Below, piece by piece: positions 16,172 to 24,252 of a stretch of DNA of 28,086 nt. Source of the DNA: JBAXGE01 sp044344145 (GTDB lineage Bacteria; Planctomycetota; Phycisphaerae; WQYP01); assembly GCA_044344145.1 (NCBI GenBank), contig JBIJDM010000009.1:1-28086 (forward strand), given 5' to 3'. The number at the start of each line of letters is the position of its first letter. Position 1 is the stretch's first letter. The translations under genes and the position numbers were made by a program. Under the pieces are notes generated by a model. The model ran no database searches and had not been told where the DNA came from. It saw only the letters and a list, made by a program, of their open reading frames with translations.

Positions 16172-17767
16172 TCAGTGCGTTGGGTTCGGCAGGGGTAAAA
16201 CCACGTTAACCGGCGCCTCGTGCGCCACGATGCTGTTTTGGATATTGCTTACCGGCTGACGCAGCGAGTCCAGCATGGGTTGCGGATACACCCCCAGCAC
16301 GATGACACCGATAGCCAAGGGGGACAAAACGCACCATTCTCGGAAGCTCAAATCTTTGACGGGTTCGTGTGGTGTCGATGCGTCATGTGCTGGCTCTTTC
16401 AAGGGACCAAACACAACACGGCCGGTCCAGTAGAGCAGATAAACTGCGCCCAAAATAACCCCAGTGGCCGCAACGACTGCGTAGTACGGTCCGAGATTTC
16501 CGTGGAATGCCGCATGGGTGGTGCCCAGCGTTTGACCACTGGTGAAGGTGCCAATCAGTACCAGAAATTCTGACACAAAACCATTCAACCCCGGCAAGGC
16601 AACCGAACTAAGCACAAAGAGCACGGCAAACGAGGCCAATACGGGCGTCCGACGGGCCAAGCCGGAAACTTCATCCATCGAACGGGTGTGATAGCGTTCG
16701 TAAATCATGCCAACGACCAAGAACAACGCCCCGGTCGAGAGGCCATGGTTAATCATGTACATAATCGAACCGACCATACCCTCCTGGGTTAAGGCCAGCA
16801 TCCCCAACACGCAGAAGCCCAAGTGACTGACCGATGAATAGGCGATCAGCTTCTTCATGTCGGTCTGAACCCAGGAAATCAGTGCCCCGTAGATGATGCC
16901 CACGATACAGGTAATCGCCAACCACGGCGCCAAGGCCAAAGTGGCATCGGGGAACATGGGCAGGCTAATGCGAATCAGCCCGTATGTCCCGAGCTTTAGC
17001 AGAATACCGGCCAGCAGCACGGAACCTGCGGTGGGTGCTTCCGTGTGCGCCAACGGCAACCACGTATGCACCGGGAACAACGGGATCTTGACCGCAAAGC
17101 CGCATAACAGACCCAGGAAAATCAGAATTTGGGTATTGGTCGGCAAGGTCGCCCCAAAGGCGTACAATGTCTCCAGATCAAACGACCACACCCCTTTGGA
17201 GGCATAATACAAGTAACCAGTATAGACCACGGCGGCAAGCAGAAATACCGACCCGAAGAAGGTGTACAGAAAAAAGCGTACCGCAGCCTTGCGCCGATCG
17301 GTACCACCCCAAATCCCAATGAGGAAAAACATGGGAACCAGTGTAAATTCAAACGCGAGATAGAACAGAACCACATCCCGGGCGCAGAAGCACGTCAGCA
17401 TCGCGCCGTAGAGGATCAATAACCACGCGTAAAATTCTGGCTCACGGGTTTTAATGTATTTAAAACTGCCCAGTATGGATAAGGGGGTGAGGAGCGAGGT
17501 CAACAGAATCAGCCACAGCGATATCGAATCAATCCCGAGCGAAAATGTGATCCCAAATTGGGGAATCCACGGCACCGAGAAGGCATATTGCACAACTTCC
17601 GGCGTGGCGAAATCAAAATTACGCAATATCTTCAGATTGAAAGCCGCGAGGACCAGTGAGAGCAGGAATGCCGTAGGCGCGGCCTTCTTGGCGTCCCAAC
17701 GCCCTACCAGCAGGACCAAAACCGCGCTCACCAGTGCGGCAAGAATAAAGAGTGGTAACGTCCACAT
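16172..17767 (-). CDS. nuoM: NADH-quinone oxidoreductase subunit M
   Basis: A 531-residue antiporter-like subunit of complex I with about 14 hydrophobic helices. The proton-channel residues seen are Glu140 in YLAFEFTLVPMFFLIGIWGG (137-154 region), Lys227 in CGFAVKIPLFPVHTWLPLAH, and Lys258 in LLAGILLKLGTYG. AYSSVSHLGFCVLG also fits. The ATG at 17767 has GGAG rather far upstream (13 bases), but homology begins directly there. It lies 41 bases after nuoL and 22 bases before nuoN, as part of one transcription unit. Confidence 0.95.
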   Translation of the reverse strand: MWTLPLFILAALVSAVLVLLVGRWDAKKAAPTAFLLSLVLAAFNLKILRNFDFATPEVVQYAFSVPWIPQFGITFSLGIDSISLWLILLTSLLTPLSILGSFKYIKTREPEFYAWLLILYGAMLTCFCARDVVLFYLAFEFTLVPMFFLIGIWGGTDRRKAAVRFFLYTFFGSVFLLAAVVYTGYLYYASKGVWSFDLETLYAFGATLPTNTQILIFLGLLCGFAVKIPLFPVHTWLPLAHTEAPTAGSVLLAGILLKLGTYGLIRISLPMFPDATLALAPWLAITCIVGIIYGALISWVQTDMKKLIAYSSVSHLGFCVLGMLALTQEGMVGSIMYMINHGLSTGALFLVVGMIYERYHTRSMDEVSGLARRTPVLASFAVLFVLSSVALPGLNGFVSEFLVLIGTFTSGQTLGTTHAAFHGNLGPYYAVVAATGVILGAVYLLYWTGRVVFGPLKEPAHDASTPHEPVKDLSFREWCVLSPLAIGVIVLGVYPQPMLDSLRQPVSNIQNSIVAHEAPVNVVLPLPNPTH

Positions 17768-17808
17768 AGGTTTATTGCATCTCCAATTACGTGCCGGAGC
17801 ACAGTATT

Positions 17809-19869
17809 TTACCGGGTCATAAGATATAAGATGCCTGCGATCACAGCGACCGTTCCGGCAATCATTCCTGTGGCATACTTTTGCACATAACCGCTTTGGC
17901 CCGGCTTGAGCACATGCCCAACCAACTGTGGCAGGAGCCCAACCACAAAGACCAAACCATCAATGACCAGCCGGTCAAACAGGAACAACATCTGACCCAA
18001 CAGCCACAGCGGTTTCTTGATGATCGCGTCATAGAGTTCATCAATAAACCACTTGTTTTCCAGGAAGGTGACAATGGGCTGCAACTTCTGCGCCAGGCCG
18101 GTGGCTGCAGCGCGGTTCCACAGATGGAAGTAGGCTGCAATTCCGATGCCGATCACGGCCAAGATGGAACTGATGATGCCCATGGCACCATGCGACACCA
18201 AATCCTTGTGAACCACAGTCTCGGTTTCGCTGCCGTGCACGACAGGTTGTAATACCGGGGCCAGGAAGTCATGGAACCAACCGCCATGGCCATGCTGACC
18301 ACCAAACACGCCCAGATAACCAACCCCAATAGCCCCCACCGATAAGCACAACAGCGGAATCCACATGCTGGCTGGGCCATCATTTGGACCGTGGCTGGCG
18401 TGGGCTTCATGCCCATGATCGTGGGCGTCATGTGTACCATGTCCATGGTCATCAGCCAGAGCAAAGGGTGAGGGTTCATGATGCCCCGCCGTACTGGGCA
18501 GTTGCTTCGGCCCCATGAACACCCGGAAGAACAGACGGAAGGTGTAATACGCGGTTAGCAAGGCCACGAGTAGCCCTACGGTTCCGAGAATCGGTCCGAG
18601 GTGGACGCCCCCTAGAGCAATATGGGAATTGAAGGTCTTGTACAATATTTCATCTTTGGAGAAGAACCCCGCCAAGCCGGGCACGCCTGACAATGCCAGA
18701 CACCCCATCAGCATGGTAAAGGCCGTGATAGGCATCACCTTGCGCACCCCCGACATCTTGCGGATGTCCAGTTCCCCACCCATGGCGTGCATGACTGCCC
18801 CTGCCGACAAGAACAACAAAGCTTTGAAAAATGCGTGGGTGAAAACATGGAATACCGCCGCGGTGGATGCGGCCATACCCAAAGCCATGAACATATAACC
18901 CAACTGCGAGACCGTTGAATAGGCCCAAATCTTTTTCAGGTCATACTGGCATAGTGCAATGCTGGCGGCCAACAGCGAGGTAAAGCACCCGACAATGGCG
19001 ACCACCGCCATGGCCGCTTCATTGAGGGCAAAGATCGGCTGGCAACGGGCAATCATATAGATACCCGCCGTCACCATGGTTGCGGCATGAATCAAGGCCG
19101 ACACAGGGGTCGGGCCTTCCATTGCATCTGGTAACCATACATGCAGCGGGAATTGGGCTGACTTACCAAAGGCCCCCACCATCAGCAGGAACGGAATCAC
19201 GCTGATCGCCCATTCGTGTTGCATGACAAAAGCGTGATCCGCCAATTTAGCGAAGACCGTTTGATAGTCCAACGCTCCAAATGTGATAAATATCACAAAG
19301 ATGCCGATGGCGAAGCCAAAATCGCCAATACGGTTGGTGATGAAGGCTTTCTTGGCCGCCGCTACTGCCGAAGGACGGGGGTAGTAGTAGCCAATTAATA
19401 GATAACTCGCCACGCCCACGCCTTCCCATCCCAGATACAAGAGTACGAAGTTGTTGCCCATGACCAGCATGGTCATGGCAAAGACGAACAGGCATAGATA
19501 CGCGAAGAAACGGAAATAGCCGTAATCACCTTTCATGTAACCGCTGGCAAAGATGAAGATCAACAGGCTGATAACAGTGACAAAAGCCAGATAAATCGCG
19601 GTCAAAGGATCAATAAATATCCCTACGGAAATCTGCAGGTGTCCGGCGCTGATCCAGTTGAAGAAGTTACGGTCCAGCATCCCCCCCGCCACGTGTCCAC
19701 CATGAAATTCACGGACGATCCCCAACGCAATAATCGCACTGCCCAGCAAAGCCAGAATCGCAATGATATGCGAGGCGCCTTTGAGCACGCGTCCACCCGC
19801 GAGGCCGATAATCACCGCCCCGGCGAGAGGCAGCAGGGGAATCAGATAAGCGTAGTCCAAAGCGTTCAC
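17809..19869 (-). CDS. nuoL: NADH-quinone oxidoreductase subunit L
   Basis: A 686-residue antiporter-like subunit, including the C-terminal extension that carries the lateral helix and last helix along the membrane arm. Seen are FIDPLTAIYL, YLGWEGVGVASYLLIGYYY with the channel Glu149, FGKSAQFPLHVWLPDAMEGP with the channel Lys, and AYSTVSQLGYM. Between helices in the C-terminal third, residues 463-493 form a histidine-rich loop with 10 His in 31 residues plus many Asp and Gly, which is absent from E. coli NuoL. The start is GTG at 19869, with GGAG six bases upstream. It follows nuoK by 51 bases. Confidence 0.95.
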   Translation of the reverse strand: MNALDYAYLIPLLPLAGAVIIGLAGGRVLKGASHIIAILALLGSAIIALGIVREFHGGHVAGGMLDRNFFNWISAGHLQISVGIFIDPLTAIYLAFVTVISLLIFIFASGYMKGDYGYFRFFAYLCLFVFAMTMLVMGNNFVLLYLGWEGVGVASYLLIGYYYPRPSAVAAAKKAFITNRIGDFGFAIGIFVIFITFGALDYQTVFAKLADHAFVMQHEWAISVIPFLLMVGAFGKSAQFPLHVWLPDAMEGPTPVSALIHAATMVTAGIYMIARCQPIFALNEAAMAVVAIVGCFTSLLAASIALCQYDLKKIWAYSTVSQLGYMFMALGMAASTAAVFHVFTHAFFKALLFLSAGAVMHAMGGELDIRKMSGVRKVMPITAFTMLMGCLALSGVPGLAGFFSKDEILYKTFNSHIALGGVHLGPILGTVGLLVALLTAYYTFRLFFRVFMGPKQLPSTAGHHEPSPFALADDHGHGTHDAHDHGHEAHASHGPNDGPASMWIPLLCLSVGAIGVGYLGVFGGQHGHGGWFHDFLAPVLQPVVHGSETETVVHKDLVSHGAMGIISSILAVIGIGIAAYFHLWNRAAATGLAQKLQPIVTFLENKWFIDELYDAIIKKPLWLLGQMLFLFDRLVIDGLVFVVGLLPQLVGHVLKPGQSGYVQKYATGMIAGTVAVIAGILYLMTR

Positions 19870-19920
19870 TTAAATCTCCAGACAAAACCCGCAGATAACG
19901 GGATAAATTAAGTTCCAAAA

Positions 19921-20229
19921 TCAACCTTGCAACTGCGACCAGGCTTCCGTATCCAAAGTGGCCTTATTCTTGTACAGATAGACTACCAAGCCCAAGGCCA
20001 GCGAGGCTTCCGCAGCCGCAACCGCCAGCAGGAAGATGACAAACGACTGCCCTTGGGGATTGAAGTGATACCGGCTGAAGGCCACAAAGTTCAAAGCCAC
20101 CCCTTGAAACATGAGTTCCGTGCACAGGAACATCAGAATCAGATTCCGCCGGACCATAAAGCCGATCAGGCCCAGCACAAATAGTGCCGCGCCAACGACC
20201 AGATAGTGATAGAGTTCGATGCTTCCCAT
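19921..20229 (-). CDS. nuoK: NADH-quinone oxidoreductase subunit K
   Basis: A 102-residue protein with three membrane helices, the usual NuoK size. The helix-2 segment LILMFLCTELMFQGVALNFV carries the conserved Glu, and a second conserved acidic residue lies in AVAAAEASLALGL, matching the proton-path glutamates of this family. The ATG at 20229 is 14 bases after the nuoJ stop. AGGA lies 12 bases upstream, so initiation may rely partly on coupling to nuoJ. Confidence 0.95.
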   Translation of the reverse strand: MGSIELYHYLVVGAALFVLGLIGFMVRRNLILMFLCTELMFQGVALNFVAFSRYHFNPQGQSFVIFLLAVAAAEASLALGLVVYLYKNKATLDTEAWSQLQG

Positions 20230-20243
20230 AGATTCGTCTTGTC

Positions 20244-21107
20244 CTATTGGTTTAAGGGGGCCGTACGTTCCGAATCCACACTCACACCGGCGGTACGTTT
20301 CCGGGCAATCATCACCGCCCCCACTAACGAGATCGTCAGCAGGATGCCCGCGAGTTCAACCGAGAATAAATACTTGCCGTAAAGTGAGTTACCGAGTACT
20401 TGAATATTGCCGGGCACGGTGTTGGCGGTAGCGGTAGTTGCCTGGGCCATACCTGCGGTCGGCAAGGTGGGCAAGACTCCGGATTGCGGCGCGGGCATGA
20501 GTTCCCCAGCCGTTGCATACTTGTTTTCCAGATATGCGACCATCTTGGTATCGGGATTGTTTACCTGAGCGAGACTTTCGCCCGCCTTGGGAAAAGTGGC
20601 CAGAAGCACTGTACCAATCAGCAGGAATCCAACAAACACGGCCGGGAGCGGATCAGCAGCAAAGCGGTCGTATTCCGCCGCACGGTGGCCACCAACTTCC
20701 TGACTGGCCAACATAATCACAAATACATAGGTGACCAGAATGGCACCGGCGTAAATGATGATCAGCACCACCGCTACAAACTCGGCCAGCAGCAACACGT
20801 AAAGCCCGGCCCCGGCGAGAGATAGCAAAACAAAATAGAGCGCGGAATAGACCGGCTTGGGATGGCAAATCACCCCCACCGCACTGGCGATGGCGATACC
20901 AGCGAACAGGTAAAAGTAGACCGGTAAGCTCACTTCTGTGTTGTTGTGGGCAAACAGGCTTGCCAGATAGGCAAATAGTCCGGCCAAGGTCAGCGCCCCC
21001 AGCAACCCACCCACCTTGACGAGGCTGGGCTTGGCGCGCGGTAACATCAGATAGACTGTCACAGCCCCTAAGGCAGTGAGAACCAGCAGAGGCATGGATA
21101 GGTTCAT
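20244..21107 (-). CDS. nuoJ: NADH-quinone oxidoreductase subunit J, enlarged
   Basis: A 287-residue membrane protein, compared with about 165-200 in most bacteria. The NuoJ core starts near residue 64 with YFYLFAGIAIASAVGVICHP and includes the pi-bulge helix region EFVAVVLIIIYAGAILVTYVFV (109-130). It closes with LYGKYLFSVELAGILLTISL (242-261). Two additions stand out: an N-terminal extension with two extra hydrophobic helices (about 4-22 and 32-52), and a Pro/Thr/Ala-rich insert (about 174-236) before the last helix. The ATG at 21107 has AAGGGA seven bases upstream. It is the first nuo gene here; nuoA-I do not lie upstream, where queG is found instead. Confidence 0.93.
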   Translation of the reverse strand: MNLSMPLLVLTALGAVTVYLMLPRAKPSLVKVGGLLGALTLAGLFAYLASLFAHNNTEVSLPVYFYLFAGIAIASAVGVICHPKPVYSALYFVLLSLAGAGLYVLLLAEFVAVVLIIIYAGAILVTYVFVIMLASQEVGGHRAAEYDRFAADPLPAVFVGFLLIGTVLLATFPKAGESLAQVNNPDTKMVAYLENKYATAGELMPAPQSGVLPTLPTAGMAQATTATANTVPGNIQVLGNSLYGKYLFSVELAGILLTISLVGAVMIARKRTAGVSVDSERTAPLNQ

Positions 21108-21230
21108 CTACGAATCCCTTACAGTGCGATTAACACCCGGGGCGTCTACCGTCCCGAGAACCGTCAGAACTAGGAATTATCTTTGAATGCGTACTAATTT
21201 CAAGCGCGGACAGCATTTAGCTGCCACTTC

Positions 21231-21247
21231 CCGGGAATATTTCCCGG
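21231..21247. repeat. Perfect palindrome upstream of nuoJ
   Basis: CCGGGAA (21231-21237) and TTCCCGG (21241-21247) form a perfect 7-bp inverted repeat around TAT. It lies in the 164-base gap between the queG stop and the nuoJ start, 25 bases from the end of queG. No T-run follows on the minus strand, so it may be a terminator-like hairpin for queG or an operator for the nuoJKLMN block. The rest of the gap shows nothing clear. Confidence 0.4.
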
Positions 21248-21271
21248 CCGCGACAGGCAGATTGTAGCGCG

Positions 21272-22219
21272 TTACGACAATTTGGAAAGTCCCGGCTTGA
21301 TTTCGTTGTGTAAAATTGTGGCATTTCGCTGCCATTGCGGTAGTTTTACCCGTCGGAAGGCCCGACCTTGGGTGCACTGATCCCATTTGTGGACATCCCA
21401 GTCCAGTATCTGGGCTAATTCCAGCAGTGGACCTGGCTGTCGGGGCAAAAAGTCGGCAGTGGTCGTTTGGGACGCGTGGCGATTATGGGGGCACACTTCC
21501 TGACAAATGTCACAACCCACTAAAAAGCCCGCTTCGGCCATGGGAGATTGTAACTCCTTAGGGATGTCTCCCTTGTGCTCGATCGTGAGATAGCTCAGGC
21601 AGCGACTGGCATCCAGTTTATAGGGCGTCAAAGCTTGCGTCGGACATGCCGTAAGACACCGAGTACAGGTGCCACAGTGATCCGGCTCCGGACGGTCAAA
21701 CTCAAGGGTAAGATTGGTTAGCAACACCCCAAGTACAAAATAGGACCCATGACGGGGACTGATCAAGAGGGTATTTTTGCCAATCCAGCCCAAGCCCGCT
21801 CGGGCGGCGAATTCTCGTTCCATAATCGGCCCGGTATCCACATAGGCACGTGCTTCCAAGGTGGCCTCACGCGCCGTCAAATCCAGATGCAAGCGCCGGA
21901 GTTTGTTGGTTAAGACTTTGTGGTAATCTCGCCCCCAGGCATACCGGGCGATCTTACCTTGGGTAGGCAGACATGGGGGCATAGGGGTTGATTGATAATG
22001 TAACGCCACGCAAATAACGCTACGCAACCAGGGAAAACGTAGACTGGGGTCCAGTCGCGTCGGCACATTTTGGGCCATATAGTGCATCTGGCCATGTCGT
22101 CCCAACGCCAACCATTCCTGATAGGCTTGGGCATATACTGACGCATGGGCCGGTGCAATCCCCACCAGATCAAAACCTGCTGCCAATGCCATGGTTTTAA
22201 TCTCGGACGCATTGGTCAT
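21272..22219 (-). CDS. queG: Epoxyqueuosine reductase
   Basis: A 315-residue cobalamin-dependent iron-sulfur enzyme that reduces epoxyqueuosine to queuosine in tRNA. The substrate and cobalamin region YVDTGPIMEREFAARAGLGW (126-145) contains the proposed acid Asp128, followed by IGKNT. Two 4Fe-4S sites are visible: CGTCTRCLTACP (Cys182, 185, 188, 192) and GCDICQEVCPHN (Cys236, 239, 243), with Cys207 completing the set. It lacks the C-terminal HEAT-like part of longer QueG proteins (about 380 in E. coli), as many relatives do. The ATG at 22219 lies 20 bases after the unknown membrane protein; the ribosome binding site is weak. No other queuosine gene is in the window. Confidence 0.92.
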   Translation of the reverse strand: MTNASEIKTMALAAGFDLVGIAPAHASVYAQAYQEWLALGRHGQMHYMAQNVPTRLDPSLRFPWLRSVICVALHYQSTPMPPCLPTQGKIARYAWGRDYHKVLTNKLRRLHLDLTAREATLEARAYVDTGPIMEREFAARAGLGWIGKNTLLISPRHGSYFVLGVLLTNLTLEFDRPEPDHCGTCTRCLTACPTQALTPYKLDASRCLSYLTIEHKGDIPKELQSPMAEAGFLVGCDICQEVCPHNRHASQTTTADFLPRQPGPLLELAQILDWDVHKWDQCTQGRAFRRVKLPQWQRNATILHNEIKPGLSKLS

Positions 22220-22239
22220 ATTGAATGTGCCTGCCAGAA

Positions 22240-22680
22240 TTATTTATGCGTATCTTTGGGCTTTTCAATCTCTTCGGGAACGGCTGCCAGTAGATCTGAC
22301 GGAGGCGGTAATGATTCTTCGGCCAGAATTCGGGCTTCGCCCGCGTCGGGATCCGTAGCCAGTACATCCAAGGCCGCGGCATTACGCCGATCCAGATGCG
22401 GTGTCGCCACGTTAACCACCTGATTACGTCGACTGATATAGATTCGCATGCCCATCCACAGTACGCCCAGCAGGAAGATTCCCGCCATGCTTAGTACCAC
22501 CTCGGGATGGTCAAACAGCGAGGGCTTCTTCTCCGCTGGCATGGTGGTGCTGACTACGATTTGACCACTCTGGGCCGGAGTCTCGATTCCCGAGACGCTT
22601 ATCTTTGGTGCCCGGGTTACGGTGTACGCTTGCCCATCAATGATTTCAACGTTTGGGTTCGTCGTTTGTGCCAAGAGCAT
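22240..22680 (-). CDS. Hypothetical single-pass membrane protein
   Basis: I do not recognise this 146-residue protein. The N-terminal 60 residues are polar with Thr, Pro and Val and no clear signal peptide. One hydrophobic segment (about 61-82, containing LSMAGIFLLGVLWMGMRIYI) is followed by basic SRRN. By the positive-inside rule the N-terminus would be outside and the acidic, Pro-rich tail (about 91-146, ending EEIEKPKDTHK) in the cytoplasm. I chose ATG at 22680, which has GGAG seven bases upstream and lies 26 bases after the argH stop; an in-frame start at 22734 would overlap argH. It is in line with argH and queG, but this gives no clear hint of function. Confidence 0.65.
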   Translation of the reverse strand: MLLAQTTNPNVEIIDGQAYTVTRAPKISVSGIETPAQSGQIVVSTTMPAEKKPSLFDHPEVVLSMAGIFLLGVLWMGMRIYISRRNQVVNVATPHLDRRNAAALDVLATDPDAGEARILAEESLPPPSDLLAAVPEEIEKPKDTHK

Positions 22681-22706
22681 GGGGAGTCTCCAAACTTGGG
22701 TTAGGG

Positions 22707-24110
22707 TCAGGCCTTTGCCAAGAGCTTTTGCCATTTGCGTAACTGGGTGCGTAGTTGGACCGGCCCGCCAGCGCCGTGGGAACGGTACCGGGTGACGACA
22801 TTATTGGCCCCAAGACATTCGTATACATCCTGAGTAATGGCCGGATTGAACGACTGCATGACCGACAAATCAAGTTGGGATAATTGGGTCAAACCCAGTT
22901 CCTCGCAGCGGGCCACCAGACTGCCCACCACATGATGCGCTGTACGGAAAGGGATACCTTTATTGACCAGATATTCGGCCAACACCGTGGCATCGGCAAA
23001 GCCATGGTCTAACTTGGTGTTAATCCGGGCTGGCACCATCCGCGTACCGGCAACAATTCGTTGGGCCATCCGCACTGACTGCAGCACCTGATCAAACGCG
23101 AAGAAAATACAGCGTTTATCTTCCTGCATATCACGGTTGTAGGCCAGCGGCTGCCCCTTCATCATGGTCAATAACGCCACCAACTGTCCATAGACCCCAC
23201 CGGTCTTGCCGCGAATCAGTTCCAGCATATCAGGGTTGCGTTTCTGGGGCATCATGGATGAGCCGGTGGTATAGGCATCATCAATCCGGATAAAGCCAAA
23301 CTCAGTGGTGGTATACAAAATCCACTGCTCTGCCCAACGGGACAGGTGCATCGCCACCATGGAGAGATCAAAAGCAAACTCGCACAGGAAATCGCGGTCC
23401 GAAATCGAATCCATGCTGTTGTCCGTGATGGTTGGGAAGCCTAGTAGCTTGGCGGTATACGCCCGGTCAATGGGGAGCGTGGTACCCCCGACTGCCCCCG
23501 CACCCAAAGGCAGAACCTTGGTGCGTTCACCGCAATCCGCCAGCCGCGCGCGATCCCGATGCAGCATTTCGACATATGCCAGAAGTTCATGCCCGGCCAC
23601 GATTGGCTGGGCCCGTTGCAGATGAGTGAACGAGGGCATGACGACATGGCCATCGGTTTCGGCTAACGTCACATACGCCTTCTGCAATTCCCCCAGCGCG
23701 CCATCCAGCACATCCAGCGCCTCGATGGTCCACAGCCGCACATCCAAGGCCACTTGGTCGTTACGGCTACGGCCGGTGTGTAATTTCTTACCTGGTTCGC
23801 CGATGCGTTCAATCAACGCCTTTTCGACGGCCATGTGGATATCTTCCTGCGCGACCTCAAATACAAAGCTTCCCGCCTGTATATCCTTCAGAATTGACGC
23901 CAACCCAGCCTTGATGGACTTCAATTCCTTACGGTTGATCAAGCCCACATGCTGCAACATAGTGGCATGGGCCACCGAACCGACAATGTCGTGTTTGGCC
24001 ATACGCTGGTCAAAGGAAATGGATTCCACAAATTGTTCCGCCAGGCTGTCGGTATTACCGCCGATCCGAGCCTGCCATGATTTCTGCTTCAATGCGTCCG
24101 CTTTTGCCAT
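22707..24110 (-). CDS. argH: Argininosuccinate lyase
   Basis: A 467-residue enzyme of the fumarase/aspartase superfamily that splits argininosuccinate into arginine and fumarate, the last step of arginine synthesis. Motifs include HTGRSRNDQVALD (111-123), SFTHLQRAQP with Thr162 and His163, LPLGAGAVGGT, and the signature GSSMMPQKRNPD (283-294) with the catalytic Ser in the mobile loop. The ATG at 24110 has GGGAG eight bases upstream; an in-frame ATG at 24158 would add 16 residues without homology. It diverges from zwf across a 142-base gap. The link to agmatine/putrescine genes elsewhere in the window is only metabolic. Confidence 0.95.
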   Translation of the reverse strand: MAKADALKQKSWQARIGGNTDSLAEQFVESISFDQRMAKHDIVGSVAHATMLQHVGLINRKELKSIKAGLASILKDIQAGSFVFEVAQEDIHMAVEKALIERIGEPGKKLHTGRSRNDQVALDVRLWTIEALDVLDGALGELQKAYVTLAETDGHVVMPSFTHLQRAQPIVAGHELLAYVEMLHRDRARLADCGERTKVLPLGAGAVGGTTLPIDRAYTAKLLGFPTITDNSMDSISDRDFLCEFAFDLSMVAMHLSRWAEQWILYTTTEFGFIRIDDAYTTGSSMMPQKRNPDMLELIRGKTGGVYGQLVALLTMMKGQPLAYNRDMQEDKRCIFFAFDQVLQSVRMAQRIVAGTRMVPARINTKLDHGFADATVLAEYLVNKGIPFRTAHHVVGSLVARCEELGLTQLSQLDLSVMQSFNPAITQDVYECLGANNVVTRYRSHGAGGPVQLRTQLRKWQKLLAKA

Positions 24111-24252
24111 CGTGTCAACTCCCAAGAATGGCCCAAGTTTACCACACTTTTTGGACAACGCGAAGTCATTTTGACTGTAGAAGCCACCTGAAATCTCGCC
24201 TATACTCTTTCACCCGGGTAATTCCGGCTTGCTAGGATGAGGAAACGAATTT

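Noticed and set aside
24171..24206. TTGACT and TATACT as a zwf promoter
   Set aside because: The spacing of 24 bases between the hexamers is too long for a standard sigma-70 promoter.
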